From: Tridacna crocea
Lineage: Eukaryota > Mollusca > Bivalvia > Cardiida > Cardiidae
Reading direction: 5' to 3'
NCBI GenBank assembly: GCA_943736015.1
Contig: OX031063.1
Coordinates: 2,275,001 to 2,339,000, forward strand
Length of the DNA: 64,000 nucleotides
Of this stretch, positions 39,401 to 54,400 are shown one piece after another. The notes below the pieces were generated by a model. The model searched no databases. It was not told the DNA's origin and saw only the letters and a list, made by a program, of their open reading frames with translations. The translations under genes and the position numbers were made by a program. The stretch's first letter is position 1; each line of letters starts with the position of its first letter.

Positions 39401-42400
39401 TCTCCTTTTCCCACAATATTTTTCTACACTATCAAAGTCAGAAATCATCATATTACCAAATTTAATTTCTTGTCTGCAGATGCTATGAATTTGGTCTAGT
39501 TCAAAAATTTATGTTAAAGAATTAAGTCCCAGATGCCATGAATTTGGTCTAGTTCAAAAATTTATTATTAAAGAATTGCGTGAATAGGGCTCTTTGGTTA
39601 TCGTCGTCTGTATTGGGGCGAGTTGAAAAAAACAGAGCAAGAAGGTTCATCACTAACCTTTGACCTTTGGCCTGCTTTCGATTCCACATTTCTCCAAATA
39701 TCCTCTGTTTCTGCATAAAAGTTGCTGACTTTTACTTTTGCACCTTTTAGACACATCACGGGATAGAAACTCTCTGTCAGAATCTCGTAGACTAGCTCAT
39801 GCATCTGTTTACAACCAAAACAGGACAAAAAATAAGATTGTTGTAATGAATATTATGCTCTTTTGTTACAGAATGTTGGTGACTATTCTAGTTTTTTCAA
39901 TGTTTTATCTATAAACAAGATGTATAAATAATAGTCTAGAAAATATACTATTTTTTTATAATTAGTTGGTAAATAGCACATGACTTTAATCGATGGCAAT
40001 GTAGGTACTTAACTGATTACCAAATGACAAAATTTTACAGTTTTCCAAATTGAAAGCATTTGCAGACGACAAAATAAAAGCGACTGAAAATTTGAAATTT
40101 GTTTTGTGTAGGGTAGAAAACATTGTGGGAAAAGGAGAAAATGCTGGTCATCAGCATTTTCTCCTTTTCCCACAATGTTTTTAGAGGCTTCTTTCTCAGG
40201 GGTGTCAAAAGTAGGAACTGTGTGGTAATGGGTTAATTATTTGTGAGAAAGATCCATCTACTGGTCTCAAAGAAGAATTAATGTTATTACTGCTATAATT
40301 TAGCATGCATGTTTATCGGGAAATTCAATGTTATTACTGCTATAATTTAGCATGTATGTTTATCGGGAAATTCAAAGTGTTTTCTCGAAAATACTTCCAG
40401 CAGCTTCTAGGTGTACTCTTTTATTCTGTTATGATAAATATGTGCTAAAACACTGATGAGTTTGTAGCTGGTGAAAATTTTTTTATTGATGTTTTCGACT
40501 GAATTTAGGAAGGATTTAAAGATTCTACAGAACACTTTTTTGCAATCATAGCATAAAAAAATGTAGGATCAGCAGCATTTATTTTCTAGGTATGGTCAGG
40601 AAACCCTAAACACGGGTATTTTTTTAAAAGGCCTATGAAATCTTATCTAACTCACTAGTTCTCCATTTTTAAAGAACTGAAGTTTGACAGATTGCTGTGA
40701 GGCGAGCTCATCATCCTCGTCAAATTGCAACGGTGTCGCTGTATTTAACGGCAAAACTTTCATCAGAGCTGTGTCCCCTTCATACAATTTCGTGTCATTG
40801 GATGTTTGTTTATGTGAATTAATACCGCTGCCACTGTTGTTGTAGATCCTAAAAACAGAGAAATTATTCACTCTTTACCAAACAACAAAATTTTAGACTG
40901 GTCAAAATTGAAAGTGTTTGCAGACAACAAAATAAAAGTGAAAATTTGAAACTTGTTTTTGGAAGGGAAGAAAACATTGTGGGAAATGGGGAAAATGCTG
41001 GTAATCAGCATTTTCTCCTTTTCCCGTAATGTTTTCAAAGGGTCTCTTTCTCCGGGTCGTGCGGTCAGGGATCGTGTGGTAAAGAGTAAAACATACATGA
41101 ATTCATTTTACACTGATTGAGAAACAAGTTCTTTCAAATTATACTAATCTCTCTCAAGCCTGCTCCCTGGGAACTGCACCAGATCTCGCACCGAATATGT
41201 GGGCCAATGAAAAATCGCAAAGTTGACGCCAGCTCCCCTGTATCAAATTTGGGACCTTATTGTTACAAGGCAGACACACTACCCCACAACCACAGACATC
41301 ACATGGACAAATAAAAAATATTATTGATGCTCAGGCCGGTATTACCAAACCCTTTACTGCGCTATACAATCTTTTATCAACCCTGAAGGAAAAGACATTT
41401 GAAAGCATTGTGGGAAAAGCAGAAAACTTCTACCAGCTTTTTGCACAACATTCTTTCAAGACAAGTGATGCTCTCATATTTAAGCCTTTACCCGATGACA
41501 AAATTTCAGCTTTGTCAAAATTGGAAGGCAATTGCAGACGAAGTGGCTCAAATGATATAATTTTCTTTGATAGGGTTGGAAACATGGTGGGAAAATAAGA
41601 AATGCTGGTTTTCAGTATTTTCTTCCCTTCCCACAATGTTTCAAAAGGTTTCTTTAACCCTTTACCACACAATGACAATTTTTAAGAACCCTGAGGAAGG
41701 AACCTTTTGAAAACATTGTGGGAAAAGAAGCATTTTCTCCTTTTCCCACAAATTTTTTACCCTTTCGAAGAAAAATTGTGTCACTTGAGCCACTATAAAA
41801 TTCTTGTCTGCAAATGCTTTCAATTTGGATCGGTCTAAAATTTTGCTGTGTGGTAAAGGTTTAAGAGGACCATCAAAAGCGATGTCTGTGAGGTAGAGCA
41901 TTGGCTTGTATCTAAAAGATCCTGATTTTGATTCCTAAAGATGGTGCAAGTACTTGTGTAGTTTCCAGAGAAATCGACAGAGATTAATTTAACTTGTAAT
42001 GACTTGTTTCACAATCAATGTCAAATAATTATGTTTAAACTTTGTTAAATCTTTACCAAACAACAAATTTTTGGACCTTTCCAATTTCAAAGCATTTGCA
42101 GACAACAAATGAAATCTTGTTAATATGATTACTACTGACTTTGATAGGGTGGAAAATATTGTAGCAAAGGAGAAAATGTGGGTTACCAGCATTTTCTCAT
42201 TTTCCAACAATGTTTTCTTTAGGCTTCTTTATCAAGACCCTTAAAAGTTGGGATTTTGTGGTAAAGAGTTAAACCAATTAACCCTTTACCACACAACAAA
42301 ATTTCAGACCTGTCCAAATTGAAAGCATTTGCAGATGACAGTTTTAGTGTGGCTCATATCAAATGATTTTTTTTTGATAGGATAGAAAACATGGTGGGAA

Positions 42401-45400
42401 AAGGAGAAAATGCTGGTAACCAGCATTTTCTCCTTTTCCCACAATGTTTTCAAAAGCTTTCTCTTTCAGGGGCGTTAAAAAGTCGTCATTGTGTGGTAAT
42501 AGGTTAAACAAGTTCTTCACAACACATTCTTTTCAAGCAAATGGGTGCTCTGCCATGTAAACATCCTAGAAACAGTGTTCTGTGGTTGGAAAAGAATGGG
42601 GATCAAACTTGTGTTCAACTGATTGTATGGTGTTTAACCCTTTACCCCATAAGGCATTTCTATGGTATCTCTAATTGACCCTTAATAATAGCAAGGATGA
42701 TGCCATTTCTTGTGTGTATGTGATACCTTTTGATAACATAGAAAACATTGTGACAAAAGGTGAAATTGCTCGTCACGAGCAATTTCACCTTTTGCCAAAA
42801 TGTTTTCCAAAGGCTCCTACAAGCAATGCGTAGAAATGAGTATCTATGGAGTAAAGAGTTAATGCCATTTTCAACATTATTTCAGTTATATCACGCTGGC
42901 CAGTGCACCTATCCATGCTTTCCTGGAGTTTCTGTTACCAGTACTCTGCAAAATATTCTTTCAAAAGCAACTGACTTCCTTCCCACATAACCATTGTTTA
43001 AACAACCATCAGCAGTGAGAGAGGAATGAATCCTGTTGCAATGACTATCATCAATCCTTGGAAAGAAAAAGGCCCAGCTGGGGATTGAACTCACAAACCG
43101 CTTTTCTCAAGTCCTGTATGCTACCAACTGAGCTACCAGGGCTCGGCTACGTAAGCCCTGAGCTACCAGACTTGATAGTTATGCATGTAAATGTAAAATA
43201 ATTCTAAACAGGAAGTTAAAACGAAGACGCAAAGAGCATCAACTCACTGTCCGTTATCTCCATGGTAACCCACGGATCCAGCTATCCAACCAATAAACTT
43301 TGAGGCATCGAAGTCGAACCCAGCTCCTCCAATACCGAACAGCCGTGTACTGTCTTCCTTCAGTATCTGTACTTCAAACTCCAGGAGATCTTTGTTGAAC
43401 GGAACTTTGGAAATGAAGATACTGTACAGTTTGGGACCAGTTTTTGGAAAGTCACTGTCAAAAAAAATTATGTTAGCTTATTAGCCCATTACCACACAAT
43501 CCCTACTTTTGACGCCCCTAAGAAAGAAGCCTTTAGAAAACATCGTGGGAAAAGGAGAAAATGCTGGTAACCAGCATTTTCTTCTTTTCCCACAATGTTT
43601 TCTACCCTTCACAAAACAAATTTCAAAATTTCAGTCACTTTTATTTTGTCGTCTGCAAATGCTTTCAATTTGGACTAGTCTAAAATATTGTCGTTTGGTT
43701 ATGGGTTAACTGACTAAGCTTCTACCAGACAACAAAGTTTTAGAATTGTCCAATTTGAAAGCATTTGCAGACGACAAAATAAATGTGAATAATAAATTGA
43801 AATTTGCTTATGGAAGGGTAGAAAACTATTTACAAAATGACAATGTTCTAGACTTGTTTGAATTGAAAGCACTTGCAGACTACAAAATAAATGTGACTCA
43901 TAAATTGGAATTTGCTTATGGAAGGGAAGAAAACATTGTCGAAAAAGGAGAAAATGCTGGTTACCAGCATTTTCTTCTTTTCCTGCAATGTTTTCAAAAG
44001 GCTTCTTTCACAGAGCTGTGAAAACTAAGGATTGTTTGGTAAAGAGTTAACTCACACTGTATTGCTTTTTTAACTCTTTACCAGACAATCCGACTTTTAA
44101 CAACCCTGAGAAAGAAATCTTTTGAAAACATCGTGGAAAAAGGAGAAAATGCTGGTTACCAGCATTTTCTCCTTTTCCCACTATGTTTTCTACCCTTTCC
44201 AAATCAAATTTCAATTTCTGATTCACATTTATTTTGTCGTCTGCAAATGCTTTCAATTTGGACTAGTCCAAAATTTTGTCGTTTGGTAAAGAGTTTGATT
44301 TTTTTTCATTAATGTTTTGTGAAGAAAACTGTCCAGTCACAAAGTCTACTACTTACCCAGAATCCTCCATTTCTCCATTATCCATGACCTTCAAGAAGTG
44401 ATTACGCCCCACCGTGATTTTGTTCCTTATAGGTGCCTGAAAAAAAGAAGATAGTTTAGTCACCTTGCTGATTTGTTTTGTTATTTTGCCCATCTTGTTC
44501 CTCATTTTTATGTGTGTTTGTAGACGGATAATCAAATCTCCTTCAAAACCATAAAATTTGTCTTTAACCACTTACCACACGACAAAATTTTACACCTGTC
44601 CGAAATGAAAACATTAATTTTGCTGCTGATGAAATGATCTTTCTTTTATGGGGTAGAAATCATTGTGGGAAAAAGAGAAAATGCTGGTTACCATCTGTTA
44701 TCATGAGTGATGAATTAACATTACAGTGAAGCATTTTGACTGATCCAATCTCAAATCAATGCATACCTTATTATACCATATTTTTGACTATTTCACAGAC
44801 TGTAGATATTTTTTTTTTCTTTTGTGTGGGATATTTCATCCAATTACAGTGCATGTATTGCAGTCGGAAAATTTACCGTAATGTAATAATGCTGAATCCA
44901 ATAGCAACGGATGTATTACAGCAAGAAAATTTACCGGTTTGGTATAATGCTGATTCTGATTACAACACATATATTGCAGCCGGAAAATTTACTGGTATAT
45001 AATAATGCTGGCTATAGGCATTTTCTTCTTCACCAATTACATTTTCAACAAGATGGCCATGATGGCCCTGAATCGCTCCACTGGCTTTTAAACACTTTAC
45101 CACACAAATTGAAGTATTCATGACCCTGAAAAAGAGGGCTTTTGAAAACAACGAACACTGTCAGGCAATACAAGTAGGTTTATTAATTGGCTTGACATGT
45201 AAAGTTTTTGGGAAAAAACCTGAATGATAGAAAATTTGCATTGAATTTAAAATTCCACTCATGTGAGCATAACTATCAGCATCGAAACAAATCGCTCTCC
45301 TTGAAAACAGAAGATTTTCTATATAAAAACTTAAATATCTAGCACCAATCATGAATCATTGCATTTTGATAATCAAGGTAGGTAAATAGTACATAAGTTA

Positions 45401-48400
45401 TTTCCCTCGATTACTGTTAAAATTGAAGTGACTACATATGGAAGACCATGTCAAACTTGTGATCCCTAGAATGCAGCCAATTTTGACCCCAGACCTATAA
45501 TATGAAGAGACTTGTTGAAAAAGCTACATACCAAATTCAGTAGCCCTGGGCCTTGTGGTTTCTGAGAAAAAGATTTTTTTTTCTGTTTTGTTGCTATGAC
45601 AACCAGAGTTTTAGAAGGAATCAAATTCTTTTAAGAATTCTGAAGAGGACCATGGCAGGATAATTTCTGTGAAGTTTCATCAAAAAGAGAAGAAAACGTT
45701 TGAAATAAAAGGTAACGCACCCAAGCACAGACGGACGGACGTACAACAGACACCAGGCCATGACATAAGCCTGCCGGACTGGGCCAAGCTAAAAATCATG
45801 TCTGTCAGTGTTGTGAAAACTTGAGAATGTTAAATATTCAAATCTTACTGGTCTCCTGTAGGTAGGTTTGTAGTTCTTCAACCTTAAAACATCATTTTGG
45901 TATTTTAGCCGAATACAGGGTACCAATCTACTGGCCTTATTTGGTTTGAATGGAAACTTTTTGACACAAATCTGAAAAATGTAGAAAAATAAGACATAGA
46001 AGATGCGACATAAGCTGGCACTGAAAATAAAATTTAATTTCTTCATTACCAAACAACAAACTTTTAGACCAAATTTAAAGTACTTGTAAAAAGAATAAAA
46101 TAAATATGGAAATTAAAACTAGTTCTGGAAAAGTAGAAAATATTGTGGGAAAAGGAGAAAATGCTGGTAACCAGCATTTTCTCCTTTTCCCACAATATTT
46201 TCAAAAGCTGTCTTTCTCTAGGATTGTGTGGGAAAGGGTTAAATGTGTCTAGAAAAGAGATATTAATTGCCTAAAAAATGCTTTTTCTTGTTATAAGACA
46301 AGTGTTATAAAATTCTGTCCCAAAAACAAACAAATGACAGATTCTTATTATAAAACAATAAAACACTGTACAAGCACACAATGGTAATTTCAGTCAATAA
46401 AAGCATCCATTTGAACACAAGTCTATTAAATGATTTAGGTCCATTTTTTTTTTAAACTCTTTACCAAACGACAAAATTTTAGACTAGTCCAAATTGAAAG
46501 TATTTGCAGCCTACAAAATAAAATTAACTGAAAATTTGAAATTTGTATCGAAGAGGAGAGAAAACATTGTGGGAAAAGGAGAAAATGCTGGTTTCCAGCA
46601 TTTCCTCCTTTTCCCACAATGTTTTCAAAGACTTTCTTTCTAAGGGTCTTTATAAGTCGGGATTGTGTGGTAAAAAGTTAACCAAGTTGAGTTGAAAACA
46701 TTGTGACATCTCAGGATTTGAAAATGAGACTAGTCTCTTAATGTTGGTGGTATGTCTCTAATTAACCCATTACCACACAATCCCTACTTTTGACGCCCCT
46801 GAGAAAGAAGCCTTTTGAAAACACTGTAGGAAAAGGAGAAAATGCTGGTAACCAGCATTTTCTCCTTTTCCCACAGTGTTTTCTACCCTTCCCAGAACAA
46901 ATTTCAATTTTTCAGTCACATTTATTTTGTCGTCTGCAAATGCTTTCAATTTGGACCAGTCTAAAATTTTCTCGTGTGGTAAAGAGTTAACAAATTTAAC
47001 TTGACTCTACCAAACGACAAAATTGTAGACCAGTCCAATTTGAAAGCACGACAAAATTGTAGACCAGTCCAATTTGAAAGCATTAGCAGAAACATAAGTA
47101 TGGCTTGAAATTTGTCTTGGGAAGGGTAGAAAACATTGTGGGAAAAGGAGAAAATGCTGGTTTCCAGCATTTTCTTCTCCTTTTCCTACAATGTTTTCAA
47201 AAGGCTTCTAGCTGAGGGGCATTAAAAGTCGGGACTGTGTGGTAAAGAGTTAAACCATAAACTTAGTATGTTAGCAGATTTGATTAACCCAAGAGACTTA
47301 TATTGTTTTGTTAAAACCCGCTCAAGACCCATATTGATGTAAACATTTCCAGTAATGACAGGTTTTCAAACTATGCCACTGAGGCATATATGAAAAGGGC
47401 TACAACATATTTTCTTCAAAACAGCAGAGGTAAAATAATCAAAGCCATGGTCAAAAAAATGTCAGAATTCATATTTGTCCTCCTGCCATTTTGCACATTT
47501 TCTACAGTTAGACAAGATTATTCTTACTTTTCCTCCTGCCATTTTGCACTCTTCCTACAGTTTTTTAGACAAAGGAAGATAATCCACTTGCCTTCACCAA
47601 ATTTTTACTAGTAAGGACAAGTGGACAAGTGGATTTTTTGGACCCTGAAAGCTGTATTTACTTGTTTTCCATTGTGAAAGAATTCCACTTGTGTAAGATC
47701 ATTTCCCGTAGCTTTTGACACGGTCACCATGAAGGTGTCTCCCTCTTGTATCTGATCCGTTTGTTCAGTGACCTTTGATGACGCCTGCATGTTGATCTCT
47801 GACCTGTTTATAAGGAAATACTGCTCATGTACAGTTTAACAAACAATTCCTTGGTTTAAAGACCCCAAGGATCAATGTATGAGAAGCATTTTCTCCTTTT
47901 CCCACATTCTTTTCTACCCATAAAAAGACAAATATTGTTAACTCTTTCCCAAACAATCCTGACTTCTGATGACCCTTGGAAAGAAGCCTTTTAAAAACAT
48001 TGCAGGAAAAGGAGAAAATGCTGGTAACCAGCATTTTCTCCTTTTCCCACAATGTTTTCTATCCTTCCCATAGCAAATCTTAACTTTTCAGTCACATTTA
48101 TTTTATCGTCTGCAAATGCTTCCAATTTGGACTAGTCTGCAAATTTGTCGTATGGTAAAGAGTTGATTGCGATGTCACTTAACTTTCCCAAACAATCCCT
48201 GGTTTTTACCGCCCTGATATAGAAGCCTTTTGAAAACATTGTAGGAAAAGGAGAAAATGCTGGTACCCAGCATTTTCTCCTTTTCCCACAATGTTTTCTA
48301 TCCTTCCCATAGCAAATCTTAACTTTTCAGTCACATTTATCGTCTGCAAATGCTTCCAATTCGGACTAGTCTTTAAATTTGTCGTTATCACTTAATTTGT

Positions 48401-51400
48401 TAATCCAAATATTTTCCAAATTCGGACAAGTGTAGAACATTATTGTCTTTTAAACAATTAAAGGGACTCAACTTTTCAAAGTTTCTCCCGCAGAATGTCA
48501 GTAATTTTAACCCTTTACCACACACTGACAACTTTTGACGGTCAGTGTTGATCAAGATCAGGCTGCACAGATATCAGTCTTTTGAGCCATTCTTTATTCG
48601 CTGTCTGTGAATTCTTTCAATTTGGATGACTCTAAAACTTGGTTATTAGGTAAGGAGGTAAGTAAAACTGTGTAAGAGATGTTGTAGCTTGAAGGCTTCA
48701 CATAATTTTTCAACATTATAGATCCAAGATCAGTCAAAATATGCAGTTACTATCAACCTCATCTAACCTGACCAAGGTCAAAATCATTTACATTCTATTT
48801 TTACCCTCCGCATTGCTCGGCATATGTTCCACATGATCACGGAAATATTTCAACATGTATTCAAAACGAGGAACTGTGTTGTCAAGTACTAATAATTAGT
48901 ATACAATTTTGTTAACTCATTACCACACCAGAAAATTTTGGACTGGTCCAAATTGAAAACATTTGCAGACAACAAAATAAAGGTGACTGAAAAATAGAAA
49001 TTTGTTCTGGGAAGGGTAGAAAACACTGGGGGAAAAGGAGAACCAGTATTTTCTCCTTTTCCCACAGTGTTTTCAAAAGGCGTCTTTCTCAGGGGCGTCA
49101 AAAGTAGGGATTGTGCGGTAATGGGTTAAAACCTGCCTACATTTAATAGCAGCATGTATCTGATTTTACAGTTGTGTTCAAAGCTATTCTTTTTGCGTAA
49201 CTCGCCCCACAAAAACATGGATAGCACCATGGATGTGTGCAGGATCTGTAATGATTTATTACCAATAAAACATGGACGAACAATATTTACAGGAAGTTTC
49301 AGTGTGACCAATCAATTATTAGAGGTTTTAGGCTATATCCAAGCACCCGTCCATGGAATGTCAAAGTATGTTTGTGGTTATTGCTTCATGTTGAATAATT
49401 GTATTCGTAAGCGGTTTGTAAAATGATATTTCATTGGCTATAAGAAATATGATGTAAAGGGGGATAATAATCAGCATCCATTAGGGGGTGTATCGCGGGA
49501 ATCTCGAAATCTGGCACGTAGTGATCGTAACCTTGGCTCGCGAAGCTGATATTCAGGTAAAATGCGGGTGACTCATAACCTGAAGGAAATATGTCATTTA
49601 CCTTACATTTCTGTCGCTTGATGTAATGTTGTAATTCATTGCTATGCAGAGGGGGGATGCCACAGGGACTAACTGAATAAAACTACTGCATTTTGATAAA
49701 GTTACTCTCAGAAAGAGTTCAAAGCATGAAATATATAGAATATAAATAAATTTTGATCTTTACCCAAGAAAAGACAAATATCCCCTATATATTCCACCAT
49801 TATTTCTAAATAAACTACATACAAGCAAAAATTACTTTAATGAAAATTACTTACCAAACCTCCCTGGCATATTGTCCAAACCTGAAATGAAGCAAAAAGT
49901 TTAAGTAAGGAATTGTATCATCTCTGACAGATAAGATCTGACATGAGTTGACATAAAATTTTATTAACTCATTACCAAACAACAATATTTTGGGCTAGTC
50001 CAAATCAAAAACATATGCAGACAACAAAATAATAGTGACTGAAAACTTGAAATTTGTTTTGTGAAGAGTAGAAAACATTATCGGAAAAGGAGAAAATGCT
50101 GGTTACCAGCATTTTCTCCTTTTCCGAAAATGTTTTCGAAAGGCTCCTTTCTCAGAGTCGTCAAAAGAAGGGATTGTGTGGTAATGGGTTAAGTCTTTAC
50201 CAAACAACAAAATTCTGGACTTATCCAAATTCAAAGCAGACAATAAAACAAATGGAACTCAAAAACTGACATTTCTTTTGGAAAGGGTTGCAAACATTGT
50301 GGGAAAAGGAGAAAAATGCCCCAGTTTCTTCCAAGTCCACGATTCTAGTAGCCCACCTTCAACATGTGACCCCTGGGGCGAGGTCCATCAGATGAAACTA
50401 ATGCTAAATTCAAAAGCCCTGGGTCCTATGATTTCAGAAATGCACATTTTCTAAGGTTTCCAATATTTTTCAGTTTTGTTGCCATGGCAACCAGTGTTTT
50501 CAGAAGATTCAAATTATTTCAAGTAATTCTAGAGAGAACCATGGCCGAATCAGTTCTATAAAGTTTCATCAAAATTATACGGGTAGTTTCAGAAAAGAAA
50601 GTGCAGACAGAGGAAATTTGTTCTATCATCCACTTTGGATACAACACAGTTTCATGCTTAACTCTTTACCAAACGACAAAATTTAACATCCACTCAAATT
50701 GAATGCATTTGCAGACAACAAAATTGGTATGCTATGATTCAAATAATAAAAATTTGTTTTTAACCCTTTACCAAACAATCCCTGGTTTTTACGACCCCGA
50801 GATAGAAGCTTTTTGAAAACATTGTGGGAAAAGGAGAAAATGCTGGTAACCAGCATTTTCTCCTTTTCCCACAATGTTTTCTACCCTATTTGAAACAAAT
50901 TTCAATTTTTGGGTTACTCTTATTTTGTCCTCTGCAAGTGATTTCAATTTGGACCAGTCTAAAATTTTGTCGTTTGGTAAAGGGTTAAACAAGAAGAAAA
51001 CATTGTGGGGAAGGAAGAAAATGCTGATTACCAGCATTTTCTCCTTTCCCCACAATATTCTCAAGAGTCCTCCTCAGGGTTGTTAAAATTCGGGATTTGT
51101 ATAGAGTTAATAAATAACAATTTTGTAAATGCAGAAAGACAATCCCTTACCCTTCAGGTATTACCCCCTTCTTGCAAGAAGAACAAACAACATCTTTAAC
51201 TTCGTTTGTGTGTTTGCACTGACTACAAATCCAGTTCTTTGAATTGGAAGCCCTGAAAGTACAAATATAGCAGAATTTCGTTACTTTGCATGTCATAGGT
51301 TCCAGCAACTGTATATGTAAATATATATATATGCATGTTAAAAAATTTTGTAAATTTTGTGTTGAGAAAAGTTTGTTAATTAAAGGCACTCATTCTTTGT

Positions 51401-54400
51401 TGGTATATTTGCTGTTAAATATGGAAACAGAAAAGTTCGTGAATTTTTCAAAATCACAAAAACTTCCATTTCGCAAAAATTTCCACTAATACAGTTTGTA
51501 TTGCACAAGAAATTGCTACGGGATAGATGGATGGACGACCAGGGCCTTAACATAATATTACTCTTCGGGCGTATAATAAGATAAGAAAAGATATGGCAGT
51601 AAACTCACTGTCCCCATGGAAGCAGATTTACCAAAGAGATTTTTAACTCAAGTCACTAAACTATATAAAGGTCCTGTCTATTAATGACAGCCTGTTAGTA
51701 GAAGGAGAATCTACTTGCAATAGGTAGCTCCCCCCCAACTCCACCCTATAAAAATTTACTTACTCTTCTGGAATGGTTCCTTTTGCACAAATAACGCAGG
51801 TTTTTGCTGTTCCATTGTTTTGGTTCTGACATTCACTGCATATCCAGGAAGCCCTGTACCTATAAAATAATCAAAGTCATGGTGAGATTAATTTTTTATT
51901 ACACAACAAAGAATTTAATTTTATCAAAAAAAGAATGGCATGCCATGGAGATGCCAACACTCCACTGCAATTGCTTGATTTTAGGCTAAAAAGAGGTTTG
52001 TCAGTGAAATGGATCAACATCTAGAACAACTACAGAGATCCAAATTTAACCCATTACCAAACGACAATATCTTAGACTGGTCCAAATTGAAAGCATTTGC
52101 AGATGACAAAAGAAAAGTGACTGAAAATTTGAAATTTGTTTTGTGAAGGGTAGAAAACATTGTGGGAAAAGGAGAAAATGCTGGTTACCAGCATTTTCTC
52201 CTTTTCCCACAATGTTTTCTAAAGGCTTCTTTCTCAGGAGCGTCAAAAGTAGGGATTGTGTGGTAATGGGTTAAAGAGTCACATGCACAACTACACAATA
52301 CAGAACTTAATTGTGGTAAGTTTGAACTTATTCAAATGGAAATTGAGTTTGGCACACAAGAAATTGCTAACAGATGGATAGATGGAGCGACGGACGGACA
52401 AAGAGTCAAGTGGGGCCATTACAATACTACTCTTTGGATGTATAAAGATTGGCATACCTGTGTGAAAATATTCTGATGTTACATGTCTTTAACCCATTAC
52501 CACACAATCCCTTCTTTTTACGACCCTGAGAAAGAAGCCTTTAAAAAACATTGTTTGAAAAGGAGAAAATGCTGGTAACCAGCATTTTCTCCTTTTCCCA
52601 CAATTTTTTCTACCCTTCACAAAACAAATTTCAAATTTTCAATCACTTTTATTTTGTTGTCTGCAAATGCTTTCAATTTGGACAAACCTAAAATTTTGTC
52701 GTTTGGTAATGAGTTAATTAATTACTAGTCCAAGTTTGAAGTAAATATCTTCAGTTTTGACAGAGATTTTATAAAATAAAGTTTTTACCTGACCATAAAT
52801 ATGCAGACAGGGACAATGCTATGGAAATACCCCAATGTTCTTTTCAGAAACACCAAAACAACATAAAAATATCCAGATTCCTCCTTAACCCTTTACTACA
52901 TATTTCTAAGTTTTAAAGACCTAAAAAACTATGGCTTTTAAATTCATTGCGGAACAGGAAAATGTACTCGTAACCAGCATTTTCTTCTTTTCCCACAAAG
53001 TTTTTTAACCTTTCAAAGAACAATTTCCTAATTTGCACAACCGTTGATCTGTCGCCTGCAACTGCACTCAAATTGGAACAGAAAAAATATTTGTCTTTTG
53101 GTAAAGGGTTACCTCTTTACCACACAATACCAACTTTCAACAATCCTAAAAAAGTAAGCTTTTGAAAACATTGTGGAAAAGGAAAAAATGCTGTAAACCA
53201 GCGTTTTCTCCTTTTCCCAAAATGTTTTCTACAGTGTAAAATAGAAACTTCATCATTTCAGTCACATTTCATTTTGTCATCTGCAAATGCTTCAAAATTA
53301 AACCAGTCTAAAAGTTTGTTGTTTCATCTACATTTAAGCCTTTACCACACAATGCCGACGTAACAACCCTGAAAACATTGTGGAAAAAGGAGAAAATGCT
53401 TTTGGAAACATTGTGGAAAAAGGAGAAAATGCTGGTAACCAGCATTTTCTCCTTTTCCCACAATGTCTTCCACCCTATCAAAGAAAAATTGCACCATTTG
53501 AGCCACGATGAAATTGTCGTCTACAAAGGCTTTGAATTCAGACAAGGCTAAAATCTGGTTGTTTGGTAATAGGTCAAGGCTCACTATCCTATACTTACTC
53601 ATTGAGACGAACATGTAAAAACACACAAGAGTTTGGTTTCACACTCTCTTTGAACAATTCCGAGGCCACTCCAAAATAGAACTCTGAGGTCGTCGATTTC
53701 CCAACTGCTACATTAAGTTTTTCGATCACTATAGAGAAGGAATGATTCTCTGCTGTCATTTCATAACGTCCCAAAAACACGCCAAGATTCCCATATGATG
53801 CATTGCTTATCATTCTGAAAAGAAAAAAAAAAGCAATTTCTTTGAAATGATATCTCCTGTTGAAAAAGACCTCCCAATTGGCCATTTTGCATCAAATAAA
53901 AAAAAAATACTGTCTCGGCAGTATTTTACACATGTATAAAGTTTCAAAGAACTCCATTCAATGGTATTGGAGTTATTCACCAAGACCGACACATAGACGG
54001 ATGGAAGGATGGATGGACGGAAGGACAAAGCTAAAACTATATCTCTCCACCTTTGGCGGGGGATAATAAAAACAAGAGGGCCATAATAGCACTATATTGC
54101 TCAACTTACTTTTAACAATAAATATTTACTATTTTCAGCCAGTTTTTTGTATGTTTTTCACCCATTTCATCCTTTTTATATGAAACTATAATCATTCTTG
54201 TATGTTCATGAAAAATGTGGCCCCTGATGGCTGCAAGATTGCACTGATTACTATGGATAGAAAATCCGTTTTCTCTTTTCAAGCTCTTCAAAGCAATCCC
54301 TGTTGTCGTTTCAGCTTTTATCCCATTACCACACAATCCCTACTTTTGACAAGCCTGAGAAAGAAGACCTTAGAAAACATTGTGGGAAAAGGAGAAAATG

